Below are positions 24,306-35,154 of a DNA stretch of 64,000 nt, piece by piece. Every line of letters begins with the position of its first letter. The stretch's first letter is position 1. The position numbers and the translations under genes were made by a program. The stretch lies in NCBI GenBank assembly GCA_040357565.1, contig JBDODJ010000012.1. One strand, 5' to 3'. Origin of the DNA: Cercozoa sp. M6MM (Eukaryota > Endomyxa: Ascetosporea). The notes below the pieces were generated by a model. It searched no databases. It saw nothing but the letters and a program-made list of their open reading frames with translations, and was not told the DNA's origin.

Positions 24306-26749
24306 CTATTTCAGATTTGCGCCAGATACCACTGCTCCAACAGAACAAACGACGCCAATGAAAAGTGCGATGGGAGACCAGGCATGCAACAGGCGCGACA
24401 TTGTACTAAACTCACGAAGCAACGTAAAAAATCGAGCTCGGATGTGTCGTATGCACCTCTCTTTAAGGACTGTTCCAGTTGCAAGAAGCTTCTTTCGCAA
24501 GCGTCGGGCCACGAGTACTGGAAATACGTAACTGGTACAAGTGCCAAAAAGAGCTCCTCGCGTTGCAGCCACAATCGCAATATCGCTGAACACAGCAGAT
24601 GCGCATGCGACGACCACAACCCTGTCTCAGTTTAAACTCACACCTTTCTGGTCAAAGCAGTTAATAACGAAAAACTGAAGTTACACGATCGCTGCCAGAA
24701 AACGCTGTCTTTTTCTCGAAAACCACGACGCCAAGAGTCGATGTTTTCTTCCTACCACAAGCCAAGCGTTCGGCTGTAAACGTGTTTGAACAAGGTTGCC
24801 ACTGCAGCAAGCGACAGTACCGGGCACTCGACTGTAAGTATCGACGCAGTTGATGGCAAAAGTCGTCGCCGTCACTCTCCTTCACTCCATAGTGTCTCAA
24901 GCCCGGACAACGATACGTATGGCAAGTGAAAGCGTTTTACAAGCTTTTGACTCCAATTGGAAACCCAAAGACGATCGATGCAATCAAGGCGAAATCTGCT
25001 GCTACTGCTACACTGGTCCACATGGGAGTGTCTGCCATGTCATGAAGCGACTTCAAAACGTCTCTCTTCACCGATGTGCCAAACAAGAGTGCGCCCGCGA
25101 CGCCGAGAGTCGCGTAGACGAGATAAATGAAGCCGTATGACTGAATGGATGTTCAATACTGTAACACTGTGTAATTTTGTTGGCAGGACAGACATGAAAC
25201 ATCCTTACATAGACAGCCACTTTGACGGCTGTATTTGTGTTTCGTTTCTCCTTTTTCAGTTCGGCAAAAAACTGCACCGCGTCGCAGTGGCAATCGCAGG
25301 CCCCTTTGTGAAAAGTGGGTAGTTACATACTATGGGAACTATCTCGGTCGTAGATGGGCAGCTAGCCAAAACCTGCTGTACCATTGTAGATTCCGACTGC
25401 GAACAACATTGGCATCCAATGCACTTTCGTCCATGACCACGTCGGACTTGCTGCGTTGTTGCATTTATGGCTTTGATGTAAGTTTATGCCACGAAATAAG
25501 TTTAGACGTAAAAATGAGTACCGCTTTCAGTTGCAGACGCAGTGACGACGACGATTACCACAAAAAGCACGGCAAGAATGCCCAGGAAGCTTGTCTTTCA
25601 CAGGATAATTATGTACTAGAGAGTAGAGTGTTTCGATGAAATACAACAAAGTTGTACAAAGCGAAGCGATTGAATGCGATGCAACAATGATAGTGGCAGC
25701 AGTATCTGGCAAACAGCGGATCACGAAGGTAATTCACAGTGTCTCAAACGATGCCGATGATACAAACACGCAAACGCCGAATTGCAGCAGCAGCCGCAAC
25801 GTGTACTTATTCGCGTTTGACCAGATTCTACAACACCAAGGCTTGTATACGACCAATGCAAAATGGCAAAGTGAAAGTCTGTAAAACACGAAAACTACCG
25901 TCCTCCCAGCGACTCCATGGAGTCACCGATTAACACAACTAAGATAGCACGGCGCGATGGTTTCAAATATATAGGAGATACAGTTGGAGGAAATACCGAA
26001 GTTCATTGCCGTGAAAAACAACATCAGGAGAACGACTCCGTCGACAAACAGAGCCATTTTGCGGCCGAACGCCTCGTTGGTGAGTGTACTAAAATTGACG
26101 CGCTCGAAGCCACTGTCGTCACTGTCGTAGCTGGTGGTTTTCTTTTTGCGCAGTTGCAGTTGCGTGAAAGAATGTGTAGCAGCGGCCCACAGAGACCATG
26201 TCCTGCAAATTTTGTGTGTGCTGCAACAAAACAATTTCAGTTGTAAATTTAAGTATACCAGGCGGAAAGACCGGTGACAATAAAGAGAATCAAGCACGAT
26301 GGTATCACACCTCCTGTGAGCCAATCAATTCGGTCGAACTGATTGCAATGGAAATACAGGAGGATTGTTGCTACCGTAGGAGATACACCAAGGCAATGTC
26401 AAAGCGGCACTTGCAATAGTTCGTTTTATAACCCCGATACATGTCGCAGTCACTCCTGCCAGCGCGTACAGTAGCGCATCACCCGACAAACACTTTCGGA
26501 CCTGTAGCTTTCAAAGATACCAGCTCGGCCTTCTTCAGCAAGGGAGACGTCAACAAGTATCTGCTCATTGGTACTCGAGGACCCAGTGTCGTCCGTATCG
26601 ATACCGGCCAATTTGGACCCTGCCTCTTCTAGTTGGATCTGCACTTGTGGCTCTTTGGAAGCCTGCATTTGTTTTTCCTTCCGTCCGTCGCACAAAGCTT
26701 CACCAGTGAGCGCGAAGAGTGGAGGGGGATAGCCGAACACTGCGCGCAC
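24306..26749 (-). CDS. Amino acid/auxin permease (AAAP) family transporter
   Basis: A spliced gene for a multi-pass membrane transporter of the AAAP/SLC38 superfamily, which moves amino acids, usually with a proton or sodium. The acidic N-terminus has ATGs at 26749 or 26671 (MQASKEPQVQIQLEEAGSKL preferred). The first helix is TIASAALTLPWCISYG joined by an intron to GVIPSCLILFIVTGLSAW (about 26410-26263), matching the LP...GG signature of the family. Further exons give GRKMALFVDGVVLLMLFFTA (about 26060-26000), GILAVLFVVIVVVTASAT (about 25583-25530), MPMLFAVGIYNGTAG (about 25415-25370), YGFIYLVYATLGVAGALLFG (about 25135-25075), ADFALIASIVFGFPIGV (about 24990-24940) and the last helices ASAVFSDIAIVAATRGALFG and WSPIALFIGVVCSVGAVVSG. 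The stop is at 24306. The substrate is not inferable. Confidence 0.8.
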
Positions 26750-26949
26750 AAGCGAATCGATAGTATGGCACTCGGAAGCCTAGTAGGAGCGACTCACAAG
26801 CTCATATTTTATCGGACTTTTGCAAAACGAGAAAAATCAGGTGTCTCGGCTCATTCGGCATCGCGGGCAGACACGTTCCCGACCATCTGGTTTCGGTTGC
26901 ACGTCATTTTCACGGAAGCCGTCAACAAAATGCACATTGATACTGCACA

Positions 26950-27525
26950 CTCGCTCTAGTCACACTCCCTGGTTTTTTGCGCGTCCAACGCATTGCCAGA
27001 TTGCGACATTTTCCGCGTCATAAATTACTTGCTCGATGTCTTCTCTCTCGTTGTCGTGGGACAGTGTATTCATTTCTGATTGTCTTCTTTCCCAGTTGGA
27101 CGAACTGGGTCTTTGTGGGTGCAAATTCCATGCCGTTGCGTTTTGCCCAGGTGGTGGCTGTGTCCAAGAGGCGCTTACACGCTTCCTGCATGTGTCCAAC
27201 CTTGACATGTGTTGTTTCCGCTTGCTGAGGCAGGGCGGCAGCGAGATGGGTCGGTAGGACGCTGCCTTCGTATTTTACAGTCCTTGCCAGGCTTGGGTAG
27301 CATCACAACGGTTGCATGTTTCCATGCCTTCGGGAAGTACCCATGTGTGAGACAGGCATTGTAGACTTCAGTAGCAGTTGTTTGGCCTCATCTGGTAGGT
27401 GAGGCCAGAGTTCGGTTGGTGGTGAAACCAGTGGTGGCGGTGAGGCCATGACAAAAAACAAATCCTGCGCTGCGATCGATTTTACTGTTTTTGGCCTACA
27501 GTGGCCTAGCGCCACTATAATGCCT
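26950..27525 (-). mobile_element. Degenerate non-LTR (LINE) reverse transcriptase fragment
   Basis: The minus strand carries broken pieces of a Jockey/LINE-type reverse transcriptase in different frames. In order: PHLPDEAKQLLL (about 27400), then after a frameshift EVYNACLTHGYFPKAWKHAT and VVMLPKPGKDC (about 27370-27280), then in another frame AASYRPISL (about 27260), then after loss of the palm domain (no YADD segment) HMQEACKRLLDTATTWAKRN and EFAPTKTQFVQLGKK (about 27195-27075). The last parts match the thumb-side region after the catalytic centre. Roughly 150 residues are missing in the middle and no endonuclease is seen. It is a dead relic lying between the transporter start and the HECT ligase end. 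Confidence 0.8.
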
Positions 27526-27583
27526 GGCGTAATGTTTTCTACTATGTAAAATTATGCTGAGCACAACCAGTCTTAGAATCAAA

Positions 27584-30500
27584 TTATCCCAACGCAAGTG
27601 CACATTCTATTGGCAGCGTGGTAGCTACTACTCTTCGAAACCTGTACCTCCGTGCTCGATGGCGACACGCAGCTGTTGTTCCAGCTGTTCTTTGGTCTCA
27701 TACGCCTATCAGCGCAGCAAAAAATACAACCCAGACATGTTGGTAGTCAAATATGCGTTACCACCAAGGTTAGCATTCGCGAGCACGTCATCGCTCGGGG
27801 CAGGTTAGAGCTAAGCGGCAGCACCACCACCGACCTAGGTTGAAATCAGTACAGATATCGAACTTCGCACACCTCACCACATGGCCAAGCCAACAAAATA
27901 CCAGGACTGTCTTTCGAGAGTGCGCGCAGGATCGAAACCATGGAGCGGAGGCAAAGGCGACCCACTCCTACCAAAAAAAACCAGTCAAGATGCCAGCAAA
28001 AACAAAGGCACAAAAATGTCCAATGTCCTACCAGAACTGAAGCAACTTCTGATGCTGAGTCCATTCGCAATCGGCGACGATTTCGAAGAACCTAGAGTAT
28101 TGACGGTACAAATACGGTAAAAAAAACAAAACAAACACAAGCGAAAAAACCACTGCCGGACACGTGAAACAGTATTCCAGTCGACAGCTCCCAAGACTTC
28201 CTCAGACCGAAGGTCTGCCGACGCCTCATTATCGAAATGATGCCCTGGCTGGCCATTCCACATGACATGTCGTCGCATCGCATTCACATCAAGGCGCTGG
28301 GCGCCTTGTAGACGCTCTTGCACTTCGACAACTCTCTTCAACAGCATCTTGCGGCCCTATATAAACCAAACGCATGCCTCTGCGATGTGTGTGTGTGCCA
28401 TAGGCAGGGCAAAGTACAGCAACAGGAACAACATCCGCGAAACCAGCCGCGACTTGAGCCACCATCGCTCGAACGCTGCAATCATTACATGACAGGTCAA
28501 AACAGTGGAACAAGCCACCTCAACGTACCTCGAAGGAACTACAACTTCGCGGGCGACAGCTTCAGCATACGTTTGTCTGTGTGTTCAAATCCAATAGATA
28601 AAACAAAGCCGAATTCCCAACAGTTGCAACCAGCCAAAATAACCTAAAGTCGACGGTATTCTTCACAGCAGGCGTGCTCGGAACGAGATCAGTGCCTTTG
28701 TACTCGAATTGCAGAGACGTCAGTCCTACAACAACCACCTCTCCCTCGTATCAAACTGAGATCATAACAGCAAAAGACAACGTACCCAGGTTTTCGAGAG
28801 AATGCTGCGTCAGTTGCTGCATACTCCGGTGCAGCGCAACAACCACAATCACAATCACAATCACAATCACAATCACAATCACAATCACAATCACAATCAC
28901 ACACAGACAAAGACACAGACACAGACACAGACACAGACACAGACACACACCGCATTTATAGACACACACCGCGGAAAATTGCAGCATATCGATCATCCAA
29001 GTGAACACGCGGCCATGCACCACCACGAAGGACACTGAGCACGATGCCTGCCGTCAGTCTCACGCCTGCTTTCGCGTAGCACACCGTCGTCGATGCACGT
29101 GTGCACAGAGCATTATATATAACGTATACATCAGCACACCTAGCGTGTTCTCGCGCAGCAATGCAATCGCTAAGAGTCTACCCAGCCACCTAGCCTCCTG
29201 CAGAGGTGCATTTTTGATACGTTGTCGAAGAAAAATCACAGGGGCATTCTCTTACTTGATCATCCAAGTCAAAATCAGGAGATGCAGTCCAATTGAAAGC
29301 GTCATTGTTGCCATTCTGCTCAAAGATGCCGATCTTTGGCAGCACCTTGCCTGCAACACGCGACACGTGAAACAAGCACACACACACCACGCGCGTGCGT
29401 ACCAAGCAGAGCAAAGAACTCGCGAACGACGCCATCGCCGGTGCCAGTTTCAACCCGGAAGTCTTTGTCGTCGTCCTACTAGGATCATAGTACGTGCACA
29501 CGCACCATGAGCGCCAAAAAAGGCACACCGAATCACTTGAGGAGTCAGAGTCATCGGTGCTGCTTGTGTCATATCCGTCACTGTCCGAGTAGTCGCTCTC
29601 ACTGCTTGAATGCTCACTGAGACCGCTGTCGAAGTCAGTATCGACACCACTGTGTTCATTGTCTGTCGCAGGACCGCCGTTCTCTCGGTCAACGTCGTCC
29701 TCCGTGCGATCCATTGCGCTGTTTTCGTCTTCTTGACGACGTTGTCTTTGGTTGTCACGGCGACGGCGCTGACGGTCGCCGCTGCTGTCGTCACGGAACA
29801 CGACGCGGAACTCGCGCAGCAGCATTCGCGGCGAGACTTCCTGGCGCTCCAGTTGGCGTACCTAGCATCATTAAAAAGTCACAGACGTACACAATCTATG
29901 TACACACATGCACATCTTCAGTACCAACGAGGCAAAGAAACTTCGAGGCGACTCGCGAGCATAGGTACGAGAGACCACAATGTCATCCGCCACCTCAAAA
30001 GACATCGCCTACACAAGGACAAATACATCGCAGCAAAACCTTAAAAGTAGTGCACAGAGGGAGCGAGTACATGCGAACTGGCAGCGAGTGTTTGGAACAC
30101 GAGTGCGCGGATACTTTCAATGCCATTATTGTTGCTTAGATCCAGACCAACGGCGGCGTTTGCACGGAAGTTGGCAGCGTCGCTATCGGAGACGTGCAAA
30201 TCCACCAAGTCGCCAAGTTGATCCAACGACACCTGATCGCCCGTTCGAGCGTCGATGACCATCAACTGTATCGCGTCTAGTTAGCATTCTCTACGACTTC
30301 GTGCCCAACAAGAGAGACCATACCTGTTCCTGATGAGCGTCATGATCTGCTTCCTGTGGAAAGTGAGCATATCACTGCGAACATATCACAAAGATACCTG
30401 AAGTCGGAACGACGCCATCAAAGGCGACAAAATTGAGCGAATTAACTCGTTGCCATCCTGGGTACAGCTTCCTCTCAGTCACAGACACGCAGACACAGAC

Positions 30501-33500
30501 ACAGACACGGACACGGACACAGACACAGACACACAAGTATATGGGCCCTCAGAAGACATGGACGAGCTACCTGAAACAACACTCGGATCGCAGCTGAATC
30601 GAATTCAACGAATGCGAGAAAATTCTCGCCGAGACGACCGAGAGTACTGCGAACTGCATACAAGCAGCTCAGCGCTTTTGGTTCCCTCGCATGCTGCATG
30701 CTGTTGGCAGAGTGAGAAACGTACTGGTGTACAAATCATCGAGACTAGAGACAAACGCTGCGTCATTCGGCAGAGTTGGATCCACTGCGTCTTCGTATCG
30801 ATTCTGTTACACATATGAAAATCAATCACACAAGCGATACACAATTCAACAGGAAAAACGGAAACCTACCACACGAGGCAATTGACTTGACTCCACTGGC
30901 TCGTGCTCAAGCAGGAATGACGTGCCACCACTGGACGAGATCGCGGGGCGAGAATCGTCGTACTTCGTGTCATCCGTGTTGTACCTGGTAGTCAGCGCAC
31001 CCAGCATGTGGTCGCGATGACTGTACAGACAGATAAGTGATCCACCACACAACACACATATAAGTGACAGTATGTGGGGCGAAACCTGTGCACGAGGGAA
31101 CGATAGACAGCTCCAGGCAAAATCGGTCGTGACTCTGGGAGGTCCTGCGCACAGCATGTGGATACACTGAACATACATTGATATCGAGGAGTGGACACGA
31201 ACCAAGGAGTGCAACGGTGCGCCATAGTCAACATTAAACAGTAACAGCAGCGAGTGCGCGAACGAAGTCACTTGCGAGACTGACAGATTAGTCTGCACAA
31301 GGCACAAATACAGATTTACATGCATATAGGTATGCGTTCACACCTCGAGATCGACAATGTCCAAATCGAGCAGATGCTCCAGACACAAGTCAAGCGACGA
31401 CAAGACCCGATGCGTGTGATTCGACACCTGTCAAACAAGGGTCGCCCACCCAAGTGCTTGAGACAAAGACAAAAAACAGAGCCAGCGATACTCTTTCGGC
31501 AACCAACTGGCACAATTCAGAACGCGCGAACTCTGGCAGACACTGTCCCATATACACAACAAACAATGTCTCGACGAAGCTCGTCGGGTAGTCAGCAGTT
31601 AAGACACACCTGTGCAGCACACACGGCGCGTCGGAACACTGGAGTCAAGCTCTCCAGGAACACGGCGCACTAAGCACATAACCAGATGCAACAATGAAGG
31701 CGCACTGCTGATAGACAAAAACTCGAGACGAACAATATCGGCATGCGGGCCTAACGAGAACAACATCGCAGTGGCACATCTGACCTGTAAAGAAGAAATA
31801 CTCAGCATGCACCAGACGCTACATTAAAAAAAGTACCAGCATCCGCACTAACAGCAACAGATGAGGCTGTGGGTCTTCTTTGTCACCCGGATTCAAGAGC
31901 CACAGCACGCCGAGACGAGAGCTGCATACACAAACGAAAAACGAGTAAGGCAGCAAGAAAAGAAAAGAGGAAAACTCACCTCAGCACAGCAGCAAGCAAT
32001 TTGATCGAGTGCACATAGTCGTGCCCGTCACCTTCGCGAACTTGCGTGTCATGCGACAGCAAGTCAAGCAGAGCCTGGGGTAGAGGTAAAGGGAGTAAAA
32101 AGCGGGGGTAAAGAGGTGAAGGGAGGTAAGGAGTAAGAAATCTAGATGTATCAAGCAAGGCAGGTACAGTGGCAGTCGTCGTCCTCAGGGGCAATCTGCC
32201 CATCTCCGGTGCCCAAGGAACATTATAATTGTTAATTTCTTCGGGACTGTTCAAGCCGTAGATCACGTTGTCGTAGTCGTCCTCCAAGCCTATGTATCAT
32301 GCACACATAAACTTGCATTTGGTCCAACAGAACACAAAGAGCGGAAGCACCTGGCACATCGGCCCGAGAACCAATGAACCGCGTCGAAAACTCTTCGAGC
32401 GACATATGCAGGTTGAAATCGAATGTGCATTTACGCAGGATGTGCACTGTGCACGTATCTTATTGTCTTAACAACACACATACGCACACTCCGAACTGCA
32501 ATTTAACAATAACTTACAGACTGCAGGAACAACAGCGCCCACAAGAAAGGCCTCTTGAGACAACTCAACCCTATGCATATTGAAGCAAACTCTGTGTCGA
32601 TGGTGACATGCAATGATACCGTTCTGTCCCAAGACTCGTGTCGATACGTGTGAAGTCATGCTGCAGATACACGGAGACGCAGACCTGTGCACCATACATA
32701 CACACATGTCGACACTCCCATACCATTTGACAAGGATACCTTAAGCAACAGGTTGGGATGGTAGGCCATGTGGAAAGAGATCGTCTTCCAGAAGCCGTCT
32801 AATCCGCTTTCCTGCCAGTCGGGATCGGTCCAAACCCGAAACGTTTCGTAGTCCCTAAGGCAGATACAATCAACACACACACACACAGACACACAGACAC
32901 ACAGAAATAGACCCAGACACAAACACACACACACACACACACACACAGACACAGACACAGACACAGACACAGACACAGACACAGACACAGACACACACAC
33001 GGAAGCAAACAGATGCGAAGCTACCGATATGACAGTCGGTATTCGTGATCGGCATCGTTAACCTTCGACATTGCCGGCACATTGACGTTCCAGATGTCTG
33101 CCTGTTGCATCACAAGATAATCGTAGCGTACAGGGAGCTAGAGTTTCATCGACATACCAACACGGGCATCACATGCGCGAACGAACGCGAAATGTGGCAC
33201 AGGTGGCTGACGCATCTCGCCAGTCGCAGAGGGTACAGGGACACTGTTCTCGCGAAGCGCCAGGTGCTGAGTCAGGCAGAGAGATACATGCAAAGAGTCA
33301 GGGAAAGGTGTCCATGAAGGAAGAGGGCACCGCACACTGCCGAAGGAAGCGGCCAACTCGGGTTGGAGTTTGCGCAGCGAGGAAAGCACCACACCCACAC
33401 TGTCGAGCACGAACGGAACCGCGTGATGTGCTTCTTCGTCTGCACATGCTCAAATAAACTCTTCCATCGCACAGACACACCGACAGACACATACACAAAC

Positions 33501-34309
33501 ATACTCGATGCAGTCAGATAGCGCAGGGCCTTGTAGCTGCCGTGCGTGACTGCCACCGTCAGCAGTCGCTTGAGCGATACCGCATCTGGCCGGCACTGCG
33601 AGAGAACAGAGTTAGGGTGTGCTCCATTCCCATCCACCTCTCCCAGCTGAGACAGCTGACAAAGAAAAGACACACCTGCAGTGACGTCAACACTGCGATC
33701 GAATCACTGGCTGCCGCAGACAGAGCAAGTCGGTGATTCTCCTCGTCCGAAAGAGTTATTTTGTCCAGAACAGAGAGAACGAGGTTTTCGCAATCCATCT
33801 CCAGTAGTGCACACAGCGCAGTTGTTTGCATTGGAGGCGCGTACAACTCTTTCGGCGTGAAGAACTCACTCTTGGTCCATTCGGCGTCAAAGTCAACATC
33901 TGGCTTGCCTGCCTGCATGTCGCGCAGATGCATCACTTGCGACTTTGTCAACGGGGACTAAACAAGGCAGCAACCAATGACCCCACACAGACACACAGAC
34001 GCACACAGACGCACACAAACACAAAAACATCGGCCATAGGTGAGACTAACCAACAAGCATGTCACGATGTCGTCACGCTGCAGCACCGCCGACGGAACAG
34101 GCAGAATCTCGGCAGGCGAAGTCAAATCAGTGGTAGTTCGCGCGGAGACTAGAAACGCCGCATCAGTCAGCAATTCCTTGACTATGGTATCAGCTACAGC
34201 GTCCGCAGACATATTTCGACGCCACTGCATCAAGAAGAGTCAACCCATCCAGACTAAAACGAACAAAATTGACAAAATAAACCTTGTCAAGTATGTCCGA
34301 TACTATCAT
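27584..34309 (-). CDS. HECT-type E3 ubiquitin ligase
   Basis: A large gene with many exons for a HECT E3, which takes ubiquitin from an E2 onto its own cysteine and passes it to substrates. The proposed start is the ATG at 34309 (MIVSDILDK then WRRNMSADAVADTIVKELLT). The N-terminal half is helical and partly repeat-like (FFTPKELYAPPMQTTALCAL, ESGLDGFWKTISFHMAYHPN, HTHRVLSSLDLCLEHLLDLD), with no firm domain call. The HECT domain spans about 29.8-27.6 kb: LLREFRVVFRDD, an acidic insertion, DGVVREFFALL, RWLGRLLAIALLRENTLGV, VAQVAAGFADVVPVAV, LDVNAMRRHVMWNG, LLQFWSGSPLPPLHGF, and NLPRAMTCSRMLTL with the catalytic Cys codon at 27783-27785, then AYETKEQLEQQLRVAIEHGE and the stop at 27584-27586. All key C-lobe elements are present. 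The subfamily is not resolved. Confidence 0.88.
28845..28946. repeat. (CACAAT)n and (ACAGAC)n hexamer repeats
   Basis: About nine copies of CACAAT followed directly by about seven copies of ACAGAC-type hexamers. The block lies in an intron of the HECT ligase gene. Confidence 0.95.
30480..30533. repeat. (ACAGAC)n hexamer repeat
   Basis: About eight imperfect copies of the hexamer ACAGAC (some CGGACA) in a HECT gene intron, next to the exon encoding DGNELIRSILSPLMASFRLQ. Confidence 0.9.
32873..32999. repeat. (CA)n and (ACAGAC)n repeats
   Basis: CA dinucleotide and ACAGAC hexamer tracts in a HECT gene intron, between the exons carrying RVWTDPDWQESGLDGFWKTI and VNVPAMSKVNDADHEYRL. Confidence 0.95.
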
Positions 34310-35154
34310 CGTGTCACTAAAAACTAAATAAGACAAGTTGAGCACGCCGCTGCGCGTTTCAATGACTGAATACACGAGCTGATGCCGTTTTAAAATGGAA
34401 GGTTGTCCAAACCCGTCACTCTTTGGTGCCGTCAGGGGCGCTTTGCAGACTAAAGTAGATCTAACTTCTAGTGACGTGGCGTGCCTTTGATTGTGTGCAG
34501 ACACTGTGGGCACGCCTATGTGGGTACTGATACAGCACCCAAAATGCATGAGTTCTTGTTTTCTCAGTTTTATGCGTGTGACCATTCATCTAGGACGATT
34601 GGTTCTACTACCAAGACCCCGTCCAAAGCTGGTACCCTCCGCAGTGACCTTTTAGACAAGTTTAAGAATTTTGCTTTCTGTATGTGCCGACAGGGTTGCT
34701 GCTCGACTGGTGAAGGTACTTAGCACACTCGGGTTCGCTGATGTTTATGACGCACTTGAATAAACGTAACACTTAGAGACACGCGTCAGCGAAAGCAGCG
34801 GCCACAACTGAAAACAACAAAAAACGCGCGCCTGCGCTACTTTCCTCTCTTGTACGCTCCTGTCTTCGGCCCCTTTGACACCCCTGTTACCCCTGGCCTA
34901 CGCACACAGGCGAGAACTGCCAGATGGGACCCAAAATTTGATGGTACAATTTCTGTTTTGTATTTGTTTTTGTATTAGTGATATACGTACGCGCGGACAG
35001 GTTTGACTCCCGCGGCAGCGGCACTGCTGGCGTCTCCGAGCTCCACCGCGTCGCACTCTTGTAGGACACTTTGTTGTAGCCCTCCCTCCCCCCCCAGCAC
35101 CTGCTTTGGCCTACAGCAACAACGTCGAAGGAGGGAACCCCGGACAGTTCCAAC
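34310..35154. other. Intergenic region, possible small gene or 5' exons
   Basis: Lies between the divergent HECT and myosin genes. A frame with Cys/His residues (CRHCGHAYVGTDTAPKMHEF, about 34483-34723) and a possible short last exon (VAARLVKVLSTLGFADVYDA then a TAA in an AATAAA-like context, about 34695-34762) hint at a small plus-strand gene, but I cannot join them. From about 35003 short exon-like pieces (TPAAAALLASPSSTASH) may be extra 5' exons of the myosin gene. Confidence 0.3.

Noticed and set aside
24384-24635. Plus-strand frame over the end of the transporter
   Set aside because: The minus strand gives a clear run of membrane helices of the AAAP family, so this is a shadow.
28679-28961. 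CRISPR-like or protein-coding array in hexamer repeats
   Set aside because: Units are only six bases with no spacers, in a eukaryotic intron; it is a simple repeat.
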